This document shows positions 29,125 to 38,233 of a stretch of 64,000 nt of DNA, piece by piece. The stretch spans positions 62,001 to 126,000 of the forward strand of contig CACSKA010000006.1 in assembly GCA_902706205.1 (NCBI GenBank). Reading direction: 5' to 3'. Source of the stretch: Chryseobacterium sp. 18061 (GTDB lineage Bacteria; Pseudomonadota; Gammaproteobacteria; Enterobacterales; Enterobacteriaceae). The notes under the pieces were generated by a model. The model ran no database searches. It saw only the letters and a list, made by a program, of their open reading frames with translations, and was not told the origin of the DNA. Position 1 is the stretch's first letter. Each line of letters starts with the position of its first letter. A program made the position numbers and the translations under genes.

Positions 29125-29661
29125 ATGACGTATCAACAAGCTGGACGCATCGCCGTACTGAAACGTATTCTGGGCTGGGTCATTTTTATCCCGGCCGTTA
29201 TTTCCACGTTAATATCCGTGTTCAAATTCATGTTTGAACACAGTGAGAAACAGCCAGGCATCGACGCCGTTCTGCTCGACTTTGCTCATGTAATGATTGA
29301 GATGATCCGGTTTAATACGCCTTTCCTGAATTTTTTCTGGTACAACTCGCCGCAGCCAGATTTTCACCACAGCCTGAATATCGGGTTCTGGATTATCTTC
29401 GCCTTGGTGTTTGTCGGCCTGGCTCTGCAGTCCTCTGGCGCGCGCATGAGTCGTCAGGCGAAGTTTGTGCGTGAAGGTGTGCAGGATCAGCTGATTCTCG
29501 AGAAAGCGAAGGGGCCGGAAGGGTTAAGCAAAGAACAACTTGAGGCCAAAATTGTGGTTCCACACCACACACTCTTTTTACAGATTTTCGAACTGTATGT
29601 TCTGCCGGTGATTGTGATTGTGGCGGGATATTTCTTCTTTAAACTGTTGGGTTTCCTGTAA
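29125..29661 (+). CDS. yniB: Inner-membrane protein YniB
   Basis: A 178-residue protein of K-12 YniB length and sequence, with hydrophobic segments at about 13-33, 75-95 and 150-175. Function unknown. It is divergent from hxpB as in K-12. Confidence 0.92.
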   Translation: MTYQQAGRIAVLKRILGWVIFIPAVISTLISVFKFMFEHSEKQPGIDAVLLDFAHVMIEMIRFNTPFLNFFWYNSPQPDFHHSLNIGFWIIFALVFVGLALQSSGARMSRQAKFVREGVQDQLILEKAKGPEGLSKEQLEAKIVVPHHTLFLQIFELYVLPVIVIVAGYFFFKLLGFL

Positions 29662-29669
29662 TAAAAAAA

Positions 29670-29697
29670 ACCGGTCTTTGAGACCGGTATATGTTTT
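29670..29697. terminator. Terminator between yniB and yciA
   Basis: ACCGGTCT-TTG-AGACCGGT with A8 on the left and TTTTT on the right; serves both convergent genes and is strongest for yciA. Confidence 0.85.
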
Positions 29698-30095
29698 TAT
29701 GCTTGCGGAAATGGCCGCGGCTTTCCTTCATTGTCCACCGCCACATAGATAAACAGTGCTTCGGTTGCTTTATAACGCTGACCGATAGGCTCGGAAGAAA
29801 CTTTCTTCACCCACACTTCAATGTTTACCGTAATCGACGTTGTGCCGCGTTTGGTGCAGCGTGCGTAGCAGCAGACTACGTCACCGACCGCGACCGGGCG
29901 CAGGAACGTCATGCCATCCACACGCACCGTCACCACACGACCCTGGGCAATCTCTTTGGCCATAATCGCGCCGCCGAGGTCCATTTGCGACATAATCCAG
30001 CCGCCAAAAATATCGCCATTGGCGTTGGTGTCCGCGGGCATCGCCAGCGTACGCAGAACTAAATCGCCCAGTGGCGCTTCACTGCTTGAGGTCAT
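29697..30095 (-). CDS. yciA: Acyl-CoA thioesterase YciA
   Basis: A 132-residue hotdog-fold acyl-CoA thioesterase, K-12 length. The active-site block is NANGDIFGGWIMSQMDLGGAI, with TFLRPVAVGDVVCCYARCTKRGTTSI typical of the YciA/Acot family. It hydrolyses a range of acyl-CoAs in the cytoplasm. It directly follows yciB in one transcript (stop and start adjacent). Confidence 0.95.
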   Translation of the reverse strand: MTSSSEAPLGDLVLRTLAMPADTNANGDIFGGWIMSQMDLGGAIMAKEIAQGRVVTVRVDGMTFLRPVAVGDVVCCYARCTKRGTTSITVNIEVWVKKVSSEPIGQRYKATEALFIYVAVDNEGKPRPFPQA

Positions 30096-30632
30096 TTACT
30101 TGTCGTCCTGCGGCATGTGGCGGTAGATATACACGCCACTCAGCAGCGTGAAAATCAGGGTAAGGGCGGTTAGGCCGAAGACTTTAAAGTTTACCCAGAT
30201 ATTTTGCGGCAACCAGAAGGCGATATAAATGTTTGCCAGACCGCACACGATAAAGAATAGCGCCCAGGCAATATTCAAACGAGACCAGACGAACTGCGGC
30301 AGGGTCAGCTCTTTACCCAGCATGCGCTGGATCAGAGGCTTTTTCATGATCCACTGACTGAACAGCAGCGCACCGGCGAACAGGCCGTAAATCACCGTGA
30401 CTTTCCATTTGATAAATTCATCGTTATGGAAGAACAGCGTCAGGCCACCGAATACCGCGACCAGCAAGAAGGTAATCAGCGCCATTTTTTCAACTTTGCG
30501 ATAGCGTATCCAGCAGTAAATCAATACCACCGCGGTAGCGATGATCAACGCCGTAGTCGCGGTGTAAATGTCATAAAGTTTGTAGAAAACAAAAAACACC
30601 ACCAGCGGTAAAAAATCCAGAAACTGCTTCAT
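30096..30632 (-). CDS. yciB: Inner-membrane septation protein YciB
   Basis: A 178-residue, five-helix inner-membrane protein, one residue shorter than K-12 YciB (also called IspZ/IspA). Conserved segments are [48 protein letters not shown] and the short basic tail [11 protein letters not shown]. In E. coli it interacts with divisome and elongasome proteins and affects membrane potential. In operon with yciA and yciC. Confidence 0.94.
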   Translation of the reverse strand: MKQFLDFLPLVVFFVFYKLYDIYTATTALIIATAVVLIYCWIRYRKVEKMALITFLLVAVFGGLTLFFHNDEFIKWKVTVIYGLFAGALLFSQWIMKKPLIQRMLGKELTLPQFVWSRLNIAWALFFIVCGLANIYIAFWLPQNIWVNFKVFGLTALTLIFTLLSGVYIYRHMPQDDK

Positions 30633-30684
30633 ACATCGGTTCCGTATTTCAGTATCGGCCCGGAAGCTCCGGGCCTGGGAGAGA

Positions 30685-31428
30685 TCAGTTACGAATAAGC
30701 ATATACAGGCGGAATAAATAGATCAGCAATAAAGCGGAAATAAGGTTGCTGATGCAGTTCACCACCACAGCACCTACGTTTGGCGTAAGTACGGCAAAGT
30801 TTGGCGCGAAGATAAGCAGCAGCGTTTTCGCCAGCAGCCAGCCGATGACCGCCGGAGCCACCAGACGCATATTCGCCCACGCCAGACGCATACTGCTGCG
30901 CAACGAGGTGAAAATCCCCAGTTTGTCCTGGACCAGCATAATCGGTGCAAAGCAGAACACGATTGCCAACAGCACGCCAGGAACCACAATCAGCATCACG
31001 CCCATCTGTACCAGGAACGTGGTGAGGAAGATGAGCAGCAGCAGTTTCGGCAGCACCGGAGCGCTGGCCCCGATGGCACGCAGAGCGCTGACCCGCTGAC
31101 CCGCAGAGATCATCTGGATAAGCAGTAGTACGCCGCCCGCGAGAATGGCATTACCAATCAGGCCAGAGAACGTCGATGCCGCTGACGCGCGCAGCAGGAT
31201 CTGCTGTTGTTCCGGCGTCATGTTTTGCACCAGCTCAAACAGCCCCACGCTACCCGCAAGGTTATCGCCGCTGCTCAGCAGTGCGAGCTGTTCGTCGCTT
31301 GGTGAAAACGCATGGCCAAGCACCACCGTGATAAACGCACACAACAACGCAATCAGCAGAACCGTAACGAACTGATTACGAAAAAAATTACCCGTGTCAC
31401 GGTAAACCGACTTAGCCGTGATAGACAT
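30685..31428 (-). CDS. yciC: Inner-membrane protein YciC (UPF0259)
   Basis: A 247-residue membrane protein matching K-12 YciC in length and most of its sequence (start [20 protein letters not shown]). Several hydrophobic helices. Role unknown. The ATG at 31428 follows AAGGAGAG; the in-frame extension upstream is not conserved. Confidence 0.93.
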   Translation of the reverse strand: MSITAKSVYRDTGNFFRNQFVTVLLIALLCAFITVVLGHAFSPSDEQLALLSSGDNLAGSVGLFELVQNMTPEQQQILLRASAASTFSGLIGNAILAGGVLLLIQMISAGQRVSALRAIGASAPVLPKLLLLIFLTTFLVQMGVMLIVVPGVLLAIVFCFAPIMLVQDKLGIFTSLRSSMRLAWANMRLVAPAVIGWLLAKTLLLIFAPNFAVLTPNVGAVVVNCISNLISALLLIYLFRLYMLIRN

Positions 31429-31553
31429 GCACTCTCCTTGAGTCTGGCTGGTAGTAATAAGCCGGCAATTGTAACTCACCCGACGTCAAAGTGGCAGCAT
31501 CAACACCTGTATGGAAAGGCATATCTTTGTAAAGGAGTAGTAAGCAAAAACGG

Positions 31554-31634
31554 GGTCTGGAAGCATTTAGCACATAATTTCATCATTTGCGTCGTCTTTG
31601 GTCTGACAGGAAAGCGAGACGAACCTTCCAGACC
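31554..31634. repeat. Palindromic element in the yciC-ompW gap
   Basis: Perfect 10-base arms GGTCTGGAAG (31554-31563) and CTTCCAGACC (31625-31634) enclose a second stem TCGTCT (31592-31597) / AGACGA (31617-31622). Both outer sides carry runs of five A or T, so a U-tract follows the outer arm in either direction. It may be a small palindromic mobile element, a bidirectional terminator or a structured RNA; I cannot decide. The rest of the 396-base gap has no gene. Confidence 0.55.
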
Positions 31635-31707
31635 GCTTTTTCGTAACAGAGAAAAGCCAAAAATTGATGCAAAGTGGTTTTGTTTGTAAGTAATCCGCCG
31701 TAAAAAA

Positions 31708-31721
31708 TTAATCCAGATCAA
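31708..31721. promoter_or_regulatory. Candidate FNR site upstream of ompW
   Basis: TTAAT-CCAG-ATCAA, one base from the FNR consensus TTGAT-N4-ATCAA. ompW is FNR-controlled in E. coli. Confidence 0.55.
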
Positions 31722-31824
31722 TGAATGTTAAATCTCAGGAATGAATGTGATCTGAGTTGGATCGTTTTTACTTATTTGTGGGTATATTCAGCGCGCTTAT
31801 AAAAACCATAGGGAAAGAATGGAT

Positions 31825-32457
31825 ATGAAAAAGTTAGCAGTGGCAGCGCTGGTTTTAAGCAGTCTCTCTGGCGGAGCCTGGGCGCATGAAGCGGGCGAGT
31901 TCTTTATACGTGCAGGTACCGCGACGATTCGCCCAACGGAAGGTTCGGATAACGTGCTGGGCCTCGGAAGTTTCACCGTCGATAACAATACCCAGCTCGG
32001 TTTAACCTTCACCTATATGGCGACGGATAACATCGGTATCGAGCTGCTGGCCGCCTCGCCGTTCCGCAGTAAAGTCGGCACCGGCCCAACCGGAACCATT
32101 GCAACGGTGAATCTGTTACCGCCTACGTTGATGGCACAGTGGTATTTCTTCGATGCCAGCAGCAAAGTGCGTCCGTACATCGGGGCAGGTATCAACTACA
32201 CCACCTTCTTTAACGCTGATTTCAACGATACCGGTAAAGAGAGTGGTCTGTCCGATCTCAGCGCCACTGACTCCTGGGGTGCTGCAGGTCAGGTGGGGGT
32301 TGATTATCTGATTAACCGCGACTGGCTGATTAACGCCTCGGTCTGGTATATGGACGTGGATACCGATGTGAAATTTAAGGCCGGGGGTGAGAATCAAACC
32401 ATCCATACCCGTCTTGATCCGTGGGTATTTATGTTCTCGGCAGGTTATCGCTTCTGA
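31825..32457 (+). CDS. ompW: Outer membrane protein OmpW
   Basis: A small eight-stranded beta-barrel, 210 residues from this start; K-12 OmpW has 212. Signal peptide MKKLAVAALVLSSLSGGAWA, then HEAGEFFIRAGTATIRPTEG; the barrel strands include QLGLTFTYMATDNIGIELLAA and the C-terminus ends DPWVFMFSAGYRF with the terminal Phe used for outer-membrane insertion. It forms a narrow hydrophobic channel. An ATG two codons upstream (31819) is possible, but the signal peptide favours 31825. Confidence 0.95.
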   Translation: MKKLAVAALVLSSLSGGAWAHEAGEFFIRAGTATIRPTEGSDNVLGLGSFTVDNNTQLGLTFTYMATDNIGIELLAASPFRSKVGTGPTGTIATVNLLPPTLMAQWYFFDASSKVRPYIGAGINYTTFFNADFNDTGKESGLSDLSATDSWGAAGQVGVDYLINRDWLINASVWYMDVDTDVKFKAGGENQTIHTRLDPWVFMFSAGYRF

Positions 32458-32465
32458 GTGTCATT

Positions 32466-32492
32466 AGAGTGGCTGCCTGGCAGTCACTCTTT
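32466..32492 (+). terminator. Terminator hairpin of ompW
   Basis: AGAGTGGCTGC with GCAGTCACTCT (one G-T pair) and loop CTG; only a short T-tract follows. Confidence 0.65.
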
Positions 32493-32612
32493 GCGGTAAC
32501 AATCTCGCTACATACCTGAAATTTATAAATAAATTCCTTACAGTTACACCTGCCGCTTCGCTCGCATTCTGCCTACAATAACGCGCTCAATTATTAGACG
32601 CAGATGTTAACG

Positions 32613-33200
32613 ATGAAATTTAAATCCCTCTTTCTTATTTCGGCACTCGTTATTGCCGGTTGCAGTGCCAGCGGTGACACCGCCCGCGAACAACGTGCCA
32701 GCATTCAAAAAATGCGCACCGACACCTTAACCCAACTGTATAACCTGCATCCTGAAGCGCGCAGTGATATTCAGCACTCCAATGGCTACGCGGTCTTCTC
32801 CAGTAACAGCAGCAAGATTTTCGTGGTTGGTTTCGGCGGCGGTTACGGCGTCGTGAAAGATCTGCATTCCGGCAAAGATACCTATATGAAAGTGGCTCAG
32901 GGCGGTGCGGGCGTTGGCGTGGGTATCAAACAGATGAGCACCGTGATCGTCTTCCACGACAGTAAATCCCTGAATAAATTTATCACCGATGGCTACGTTG
33001 TTGGCGCAGATGCGAATGCGGCAGCAAAGTATGACGACAAAGGGGCAGGGACCGGCGCATCAGCGAGCGGCGTAGCGACCGACGCACAGTCTTTGCCGTC
33101 TAAAGTCAGTGTTTATGAAATCACCGAGAAAGGACTGGCGGCGCAAGCGATGCTCAACGGCTACAAATACTGGCCGGATGACGACCTGAACAAAAAGTAA
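32613..33200 (+). CDS. YSC84-like lipoprotein
   Basis: A 195-residue predicted lipoprotein: MKFKSLFLISALVIAGCSAS has a lipobox with Cys at residue 17. The remainder contains the YSC84/SYLF-type core (HSNGYAVFSSNSSKIFVVGFGGGYGVV, YMKVAQGGAGVGVGIKQMSTVIVFHD) found in lipid-binding proteins. The domain usually associates with membranes; no enzymatic function is known. An ATG three codons upstream (32604) is equally open, and neither start has a good Shine-Dalgarno. In K-12 yciE, yciF and yciG occupy this place between ompW and trpA. Confidence 0.8.
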   Translation: MKFKSLFLISALVIAGCSASGDTAREQRASIQKMRTDTLTQLYNLHPEARSDIQHSNGYAVFSSNSSKIFVVGFGGGYGVVKDLHSGKDTYMKVAQGGAGVGVGIKQMSTVIVFHDSKSLNKFITDGYVVGADANAAAKYDDKGAGTGASASGVATDAQSLPSKVSVYEITEKGLAAQAMLNGYKYWPDDDLNKK

Positions 33201-33205
33201 AAAAA

Positions 33206-33224
33206 AGCCCGCGCAAGGCGGGCA
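33206..33224 (-). terminator. Hairpin with T-run on the minus strand
   Basis: GCCCGC and GCGGGC stem after the YSC84-like gene. Eight A bases lie on its left, so the U-run is on the minus strand, which suits the convergent dehydrogenase transcript. Confidence 0.6.
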
Positions 33225-33347
33225 AGTCATACTGGAAGCAATGTGAGCAATGTCGTACCGAATACCTGAGTGATTTACTCAACTACTCGGTATTGAGAAA
33301 GATAATACTTCTCATTAAGAACTTCAACCCCTTCTTTTTTGGGGATG

Positions 33348-34295
33348 TTATTTGATGAGAAAGACGGTCCGGTTCTGGCTGTTATCCTGCGGCCAGGCCT
33401 GAGCGACATCAGCTAATGGCACCGTCTGATGGGCAATGGTAAATTTCCCGGCGACAGCGGCCTGCAGCATTTCTCCTGTGGCCTGCACTAACTGGGGAAG
33501 GGAAAGGCTGCCAATCCCGCTGCCCAACAGTTGAATCGGCGATGAGCGCAGCACCGCGCCGGGCAAGGTAATCTCCTGACCTGCAAGTGATCCGACCTGC
33601 ACATAGCGCACCGGAGCATGACCGGGCGTATGTTTTGCTAGCGCATAAAGCAGGCGTTCTGCGCTATTTCCCCACAAATAGTCGACCACCACATCAATTT
33701 GCTCCGACGCGTGTGCGGCGAATGCCGCATTCTGCACATCATCTTCTTCGGTCAACAATACGGTGGCGTCGGCCCCGAGACTGGCGAGCACCTCTGCATT
33801 GCGCCCGGTGGCGATAATTTTCTTCGCACCCAGACAGCGTGCGATTTGCACCGCAAGCTGTCCGGCGCTTCCCGTCGCACCGTTAATCAACACGGTTTCA
33901 CCGGCTTTGAATTCTGCCCGATTGACCAGCGCCGCCCAGGCCGACATTCCCGGATTGGCCATCGCGGCGGCGGTAGCGTCGTCCAGACCCTCCGGCAGCG
34001 GCAGGCATTGGGCGATATTGACCGGTGCGTACTGCGCCATACTTCCCCATGGCGTCGGTGGGAAGACGAAATAAACACGTTGTCCATCTGGGGTTGTGCC
34101 TGTGCCATCGATCCCCGCGATAAATGGCAGAGTGCCGTCAAAGCTGTAATGTTTACCCGAGGCGCGATTTTTCACCACGTGACTGATCGCCGAGGCGGTG
34201 ATGCTAATCAGTTGCTGCTTTTCTCCGGCAACCGGCATCGCGAAGTCGCTGTATACCGGGCCTGTAGCGGGGTCATAAACCACTGCTGCTTTCAT
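33348..34295 (-). CDS. Zinc-free quinone-oxidoreductase-like dehydrogenase (MDR superfamily)
   Basis: A 315-residue medium-chain dehydrogenase/reductase. The N-terminal GroES-like part (IAGIDGTGTTPDGQRVYFVF) lacks the clustered Cys ligands of structural zinc; the Rossmann part has INGATGSAGQLAVQIARCLGAKKIIATGRN with the NADP-type turn. It probably reduces quinones or enones with NADPH. The start ATG at 34295 follows AGGAGAAAG. It is divergent from a MarR regulator with twin operators between them, so it is likely induced when MarR is released. Confidence 0.85.
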   Translation of the reverse strand: MKAAVVYDPATGPVYSDFAMPVAGEKQQLISITASAISHVVKNRASGKHYSFDGTLPFIAGIDGTGTTPDGQRVYFVFPPTPWGSMAQYAPVNIAQCLPLPEGLDDATAAAMANPGMSAWAALVNRAEFKAGETVLINGATGSAGQLAVQIARCLGAKKIIATGRNAEVLASLGADATVLLTEEDDVQNAAFAAHASEQIDVVVDYLWGNSAERLLYALAKHTPGHAPVRYVQVGSLAGQEITLPGAVLRSSPIQLLGSGIGSLSLPQLVQATGEMLQAAVAGKFTIAHQTVPLADVAQAWPQDNSQNRTVFLIK

Positions 34296-34315
34296 ATTCT
34301 TTCTCCTGAAACAAG

Positions 34316-34336
34316 ATATGTGTAAAATGCACATAT
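34316..34336. promoter_or_regulatory. Operator 1 of the MarR/dehydrogenase pair
   Basis: ATATGTGTAAAATGCACATAT, an almost perfect palindrome (GATATGTG and CACATATC arms), 20 bases in front of the dehydrogenase start. Near-identical to the second copy 51 bases away. Confidence 0.7.
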
Positions 34337-34366
34337 CAGATAAGAGCACTGTACGCGGAGAAGACA

Positions 34367-34387
34367 ATATATGCAATGTGCACATAA
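34367..34387. promoter_or_regulatory. Operator 2, overlapping the marR start codon
   Basis: ATATATGCAATGTGCACATAA aligns base for base with operator 1 at 16 of 21 positions and covers the regulator's ATG (34371). This would block both transcription and the start region, as expected for an autoregulated gene. Confidence 0.65.
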
Positions 34388-34841
34388 AAAAATTGATGTA
34401 ACCGATTTTCACGGAGCGTTGCTGGATATCATCAGCATCATGAATCAACCACAGCGGGACGAAGCGCTGCTGGCTGCCGCAAATGTGAAACTCGATCAGG
34501 CGTTGTTTCCGCTCCTGGTGACTATCGGGCGCTGTGTTGTGGCAGGGGTGGTGGAGCTTGCAGACCATCTGGGACGCGATTACACCACCGTCAGCCGGCA
34601 GGTGAAGCGCTTAGAGGCGCTGGGTCTGGCGCAGAAACAGCCCGCTGCGCGTGATAAACGCATCAGTGAAGTGACACTGACCGAACAGGGTAAGGCTCTA
34701 ATAGACAGTATTGATGACGCCAGACAGACGCTGATGAACCGAATTTTTGCCGACTGGCCGGAAGAGGAGATTGGGGAGTTGTTTCGCCTGGTGCGAAAAT
34801 ATGCGGACGTGGTGAAAAAGGAAGCGCCGTCCAGCGAATAA
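34371..34841 (+). CDS. MarR-family transcriptional regulator
   Basis: A 156-residue MarR-type winged-helix protein. The DNA-binding region is VVELADHLGRDYTTVSRQVKRLEALGLAQKQPAARDKRISEVTLTEQGKAL, with the wing containing the usual basic DKR. Flanking helices make the dimer interface. It is divergent from the MDR dehydrogenase and probably represses both through the paired operators. The stop codon lies inside the trp operon terminator hairpin of the opposite strand. Confidence 0.88.
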   Translation: MQCAHKKIDVTDFHGALLDIISIMNQPQRDEALLAAANVKLDQALFPLLVTIGRCVVAGVVELADHLGRDYTTVSRQVKRLEALGLAQKQPAARDKRISEVTLTEQGKALIDSIDDARQTLMNRIFADWPEEEIGELFRLVRKYADVVKKEAPSSE

Positions 34842-34852
34842 ACCGGACGGCG
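34825..34852 (-). terminator. Terminator of the trp operon
   Basis: CGCCGTCC and GGACGGCG form an 8-base stem just past the trpA stop; CTTCCTTTTT follows on the minus strand. The stem spans the last codons and stop of the convergent marR gene. Confidence 0.75.
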
Positions 34853-34858
34853 AGAAGA

Positions 34859-35668
34859 TTATGCGCTGCGGGTAGCCGCCTTCATGTTTTGCACGAAGGT
34901 TTTCAATTCCGCCAGCATTGTTGCTGGATTCTCGAGATTCTTCTCGATAATTTTCACAATCGCCGAACCGGAAATTGCGCCAGCAGCACCCGCACCGACG
35001 GATGCCGTGACCTGATCAGGGGATGAAATACCGAAGCCCTGCAGCGGAGGTGCGGCGTGGTATTCAGTCAGCTTTTCAATCAGGTGATGCAGCGGTAGTG
35101 CGGCGCGGTTTTCCGCCCCGGTCACGCCCGCACGGGACAGCAGATAGGTATATCCGCGACCGTGTGAAGCAATCTGGCGCAGCAGGTCATCATCGGCATT
35201 TGGCGGGCAGATGAAGATTGGCGCCACGTTATGGCGCATCGCTGCCTGACGAAACTCTGTCGACTCTTCCACTGGCACATCCGCTACCAGCACGGAATCC
35301 ACGCCCACACGTGCGCATTCCGCGTAAAATGCGTCAATGCCACGGTTAAAGACCAGGTTGGCGTACATCAGCAGGCCAATTGGAATGGTCGGGTGCTTCT
35401 GGCGAATCGCCGCCAGCATTTCAAAGCACTGGGTCGGCGTCACGCCGGAGGCAAATGCGCGCAGGGTAGCGTTCTGAATGGTCGGGCCATCGGCCAACGG
35501 GTCGGAGAACGGAATACCCAACTCCAGAGCATCGGCACCGGCTTCAATCAGGGTGTCGATAATTTTCAGCGACTGTTCCGGGTTCGGATCGCCCAGCGTA
35601 ACAAAGGGAACAAACGCGCCTTCCTTGCGGTTTTTCAGCTCAGCAAACAGGTTGTCATAGCGTTCCAT
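34859..35668 (-). CDS. trpA: Tryptophan synthase alpha subunit
   Basis: Cleaves indole-3-glycerol phosphate to indole, which channels to TrpB. 269 residues (K-12: 268). TIM-barrel with the catalytic Glu in [20 protein letters not shown] and the Asp in [14 protein letters not shown]; the mobile loop region and phosphate-binding [10 protein letters not shown] and [12 protein letters not shown] are clear. Its start overlaps the trpB stop by one base (TGATG). Confidence 0.98.
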   Translation of the reverse strand: MERYDNLFAELKNRKEGAFVPFVTLGDPNPEQSLKIIDTLIEAGADALELGIPFSDPLADGPTIQNATLRAFASGVTPTQCFEMLAAIRQKHPTIPIGLLMYANLVFNRGIDAFYAECARVGVDSVLVADVPVEESTEFRQAAMRHNVAPIFICPPNADDDLLRQIASHGRGYTYLLSRAGVTGAENRAALPLHHLIEKLTEYHAAPPLQGFGISSPDQVTASVGAGAAGAISGSAIVKIIEKNLENPATMLAELKTFVQNMKAATRSA

Positions 35669-36861
35669 CAGATTTCCCCTCGCGCTTTCAGAATGTCATG
35701 TACGGTGAAAATGTCTTTATCGCCGCGACCGGAGAGGTTAACCACCAGCAGCTGCTCTTTTTCTGGGTTCTCGCGCATCATTTTCAGCGCGTGGGCCAGG
35801 GCGTGAGAAGATTCCAGCGCCGGGATGATACCTTCGTGACGGCTCAGCGCCTTGAATGCATCCAGCGCTTCGTTATCGGTAATCGACACATATTCCGCGC
35901 GACCGATGCTATTCAGGAACGCGTGCTGTGGCCCAACGGATGGGAAATCCAGTCCGGCAGAAATGGAGTAAGACTCTTCAATCTGGCCTTCATCGGTCTG
36001 CATCATCGGCGATTTCATACCGAAGTAGATGCCGACGCGACCGTGTTTCAGCGGTGCGCCATGCTCACCGGTTTCAATTCCGTGCCCGCCTGGCTCAACG
36101 CCAATCAGGCCGACGGCGGTGTCGTCAATGAAATCAGCAAACATACCGATGGCATTAGAGCCGCCGCCGACACAGGCGATGACGGCGTCCGGCAGACGGC
36201 CTTCACGTTCTTTAATCTGCACTTTGGTTTCTTCGCCGATCATGCGCTGGAATTCACGCACTATGGTCGGGAACGGGTGCGGACCAGCGGCGGTGCCGAG
36301 CATGTAATGCGCGGTTTCATAGCTGCCAGACCAGTCTCGCAGCGCCTCGTTACAGGCATCTTTCAGCGTGGCTGAACCGCTGTGTACCGGGATCACTTCT
36401 GCGCCCATCAGACGCATACGGAATACGTTTGGCGACTGGCGTTCAATGTCTTTGGCACCCATATAGATGCGGCATTTCAGGCCGAGCAGGGCACATGCCA
36501 GAGCAGATGCTACGCCGTGTTGACCGGCACCGGTTTCTGCGATGATTTCGGTTTTACCCATGCGTTTTGCTAACAGCGCCTGGCCCAACACTTGGTTGGT
36601 TTTGTGCGCGCCGCCGTGCAGCAAATCTTCACGCTTGAGGTACAGCGTGGTTTTGGTGCCTTCAGTCAGGTTCTGACACTTCGTCAGCGCCGTCGGGCGA
36701 CCTGCGTAGTTCTTCAGCAAATCGGTGAACTGGGCCTGAAATTCCGGGTCCTTCTGCGCGCTCACAAACGCCTCTTCCAGCTGGCGCAGGGCGGGCATCA
36801 GGATCTGCGGCACGTACATGCCGCCAAATTCACCAAAGTACGGGTTCAGTAATGTATTCAT
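35668..36861 (-). CDS. trpB: Tryptophan synthase beta subunit
   Basis: PLP enzyme joining indole with serine to make tryptophan. 397 residues as in E. coli. The PLP Lys is in [37 protein letters not shown] holds the phosphate-binding loop and [11 protein letters not shown] the C-terminal motif. AAGGAA six bases upstream supports 36861; another ATG two codons earlier (36867) is too close to that site. Confidence 0.98.
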   Translation of the reverse strand: MNTLLNPYFGEFGGMYVPQILMPALRQLEEAFVSAQKDPEFQAQFTDLLKNYAGRPTALTKCQNLTEGTKTTLYLKREDLLHGGAHKTNQVLGQALLAKRMGKTEIIAETGAGQHGVASALACALLGLKCRIYMGAKDIERQSPNVFRMRLMGAEVIPVHSGSATLKDACNEALRDWSGSYETAHYMLGTAAGPHPFPTIVREFQRMIGEETKVQIKEREGRLPDAVIACVGGGSNAIGMFADFIDDTAVGLIGVEPGGHGIETGEHGAPLKHGRVGIYFGMKSPMMQTDEGQIEESYSISAGLDFPSVGPQHAFLNSIGRAEYVSITDNEALDAFKALSRHEGIIPALESSHALAHALKMMRENPEKEQLLVVNLSGRGDKDIFTVHDILKARGEI

Positions 36862-36871
36862 GTCCATTTCC

Positions 36872-38230
36872 TTAATATGCGCGCAGCGTCTGAAAGACCG
36901 AGGCCAGTTTGCTGGCATCTTTAATGCCCGGTTCAGACTCTACGCCAGAATTGAAATCGAGCCCCGCGCAGCCACTTTTCGCCGCATCTACACAGTTATC
37001 GGGGCTGAGGCCGCCAGCCAGCAGGACGTTACTTAAGTCCTGACCGTTGAGCAGGGACCAGTCGAAACGTTGCCCGCTGCCGCCCTGGCCGTTATCCAGC
37101 ACGTATTTGTCGACGTGATTCAGGTTACGGGCAGGGAGGGAGTCGTTGACGCTTAGCGCTTTCCAGATTTGCACGTGTGCAGGCAGAGCCGCGCGAAGTT
37201 CGTCGATATAGGTCTGGTCTTCGTTGCCATGCAGCTGAACTGCGGCCAGTGACAGGCTTTCGACTTTCGCTGCCACTTCGCGAATGGCTGTATCACGGAA
37301 CACGCCAACGTAGCTCAGCGGTGCGCTGTTAATGACGTCACGCGCCTGGGTTTCATCCACAAAACGTGGCGAAGAAGGCACAAAAATCAATCCGCCGAAT
37401 ACAGCACCGGCTTCATACGCGGCCTGTGCATCCTGGGCACGAGTTAACCCGCAAACTTTGTTTTCACCCAGTAACACACGGCGCACGGCGGCATTCAAAT
37501 CATCGTGTGACATCATCGCCGAGCCAATAAGGAAACCATTGGCAAAGTGGCTCAGTTCGCGCACCTGACCGTAGGTATTGATGCCGGATTCACTGATCAC
37601 CGTCACGCCTGCGCCTAAACGTGGCGCCAACTGGCGGGTGCGGTTGAGATCGATGGAGAGGTCACGCAGGTCCCGGTTATTGATGCCGACGACTTTGGCG
37701 TTAAGCGCGATGGCACGCTCCAGTTCTTCTTCGTTACTCACTTCGGTCAATACACCCATGCTCAGGCTGTGCGCCACCGCAGAAAGCTGGCGGTACTCGT
37801 CATCGTCGAGCACGGACAGCATCAGCAGACAGGCGTCGGCCTGATAATGACGAGCGAGGTAAATCTGGTACGGGTCAACAATGAAGTCTTTGCACAGGAT
37901 TGGCTGCGGGGCGATGCCGCTGACAATTGGCAGGAAATCGAAGCTGCCCTGGAAATACTTTTCATCCGTCAGGACGGAAATCGCCGACGCATAGTGTTTG
38001 TAGATCCCCGCGATACGTGCCGGGTCGAAGTCTTCGCGGATCACCCCTTTAGACGGGGACGCTTTTTTGCACTCCAGAATGAAGGCGGTGCGTGCGCCTT
38101 GCAATGCGTCATAGAAATGACGCGTGCTCGGCTGGATCTCATTCTGAAAACTGGCTAACGGTTGCTGCACTTTACGGGCGTCGACCCAGATGCGTTTATC
38201 AGCAACGATTTTAGCTAAAACGGTCTGCAT
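36872..38230 (-). CDS. trpC: Bifunctional indole-3-glycerol-phosphate synthase / PRA isomerase
   Basis: A 452-residue fusion of two TIM barrels, as in E. coli TrpC (453). N-terminal [25 protein letters not shown] (catalytic Lys) and [13 protein letters not shown]-terminal PRAI (TrpF) from about residue 256: [11 protein letters not shown] and [12 protein letters not shown], ending [19 protein letters not shown]. It catalyses consecutive steps from phosphoribosylanthranilate to indole-glycerol phosphate. Three bases separate it from trpD. Confidence 0.98.
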   Translation of the reverse strand: MQTVLAKIVADKRIWVDARKVQQPLASFQNEIQPSTRHFYDALQGARTAFILECKKASPSKGVIREDFDPARIAGIYKHYASAISVLTDEKYFQGSFDFLPIVSGIAPQPILCKDFIVDPYQIYLARHYQADACLLMLSVLDDDEYRQLSAVAHSLSMGVLTEVSNEEELERAIALNAKVVGINNRDLRDLSIDLNRTRQLAPRLGAGVTVISESGINTYGQVRELSHFANGFLIGSAMMSHDDLNAAVRRVLLGENKVCGLTRAQDAQAAYEAGAVFGGLIFVPSSPRFVDETQARDVINSAPLSYVGVFRDTAIREVAAKVESLSLAAVQLHGNEDQTYIDELRAALPAHVQIWKALSVNDSLPARNLNHVDKYVLDNGQGGSGQRFDWSLLNGQDLSNVLLAGGLSPDNCVDAAKSGCAGLDFNSGVESEPGIKDASKLASVFQTLRAY

Positions 38231-38233
38231 TTC

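Noticed and set aside
31312..31689. 125-codon frame over the yciC start and the palindrome
   Set aside because: Mostly opposite to yciC and then through the palindromic element; no similarity to any family.
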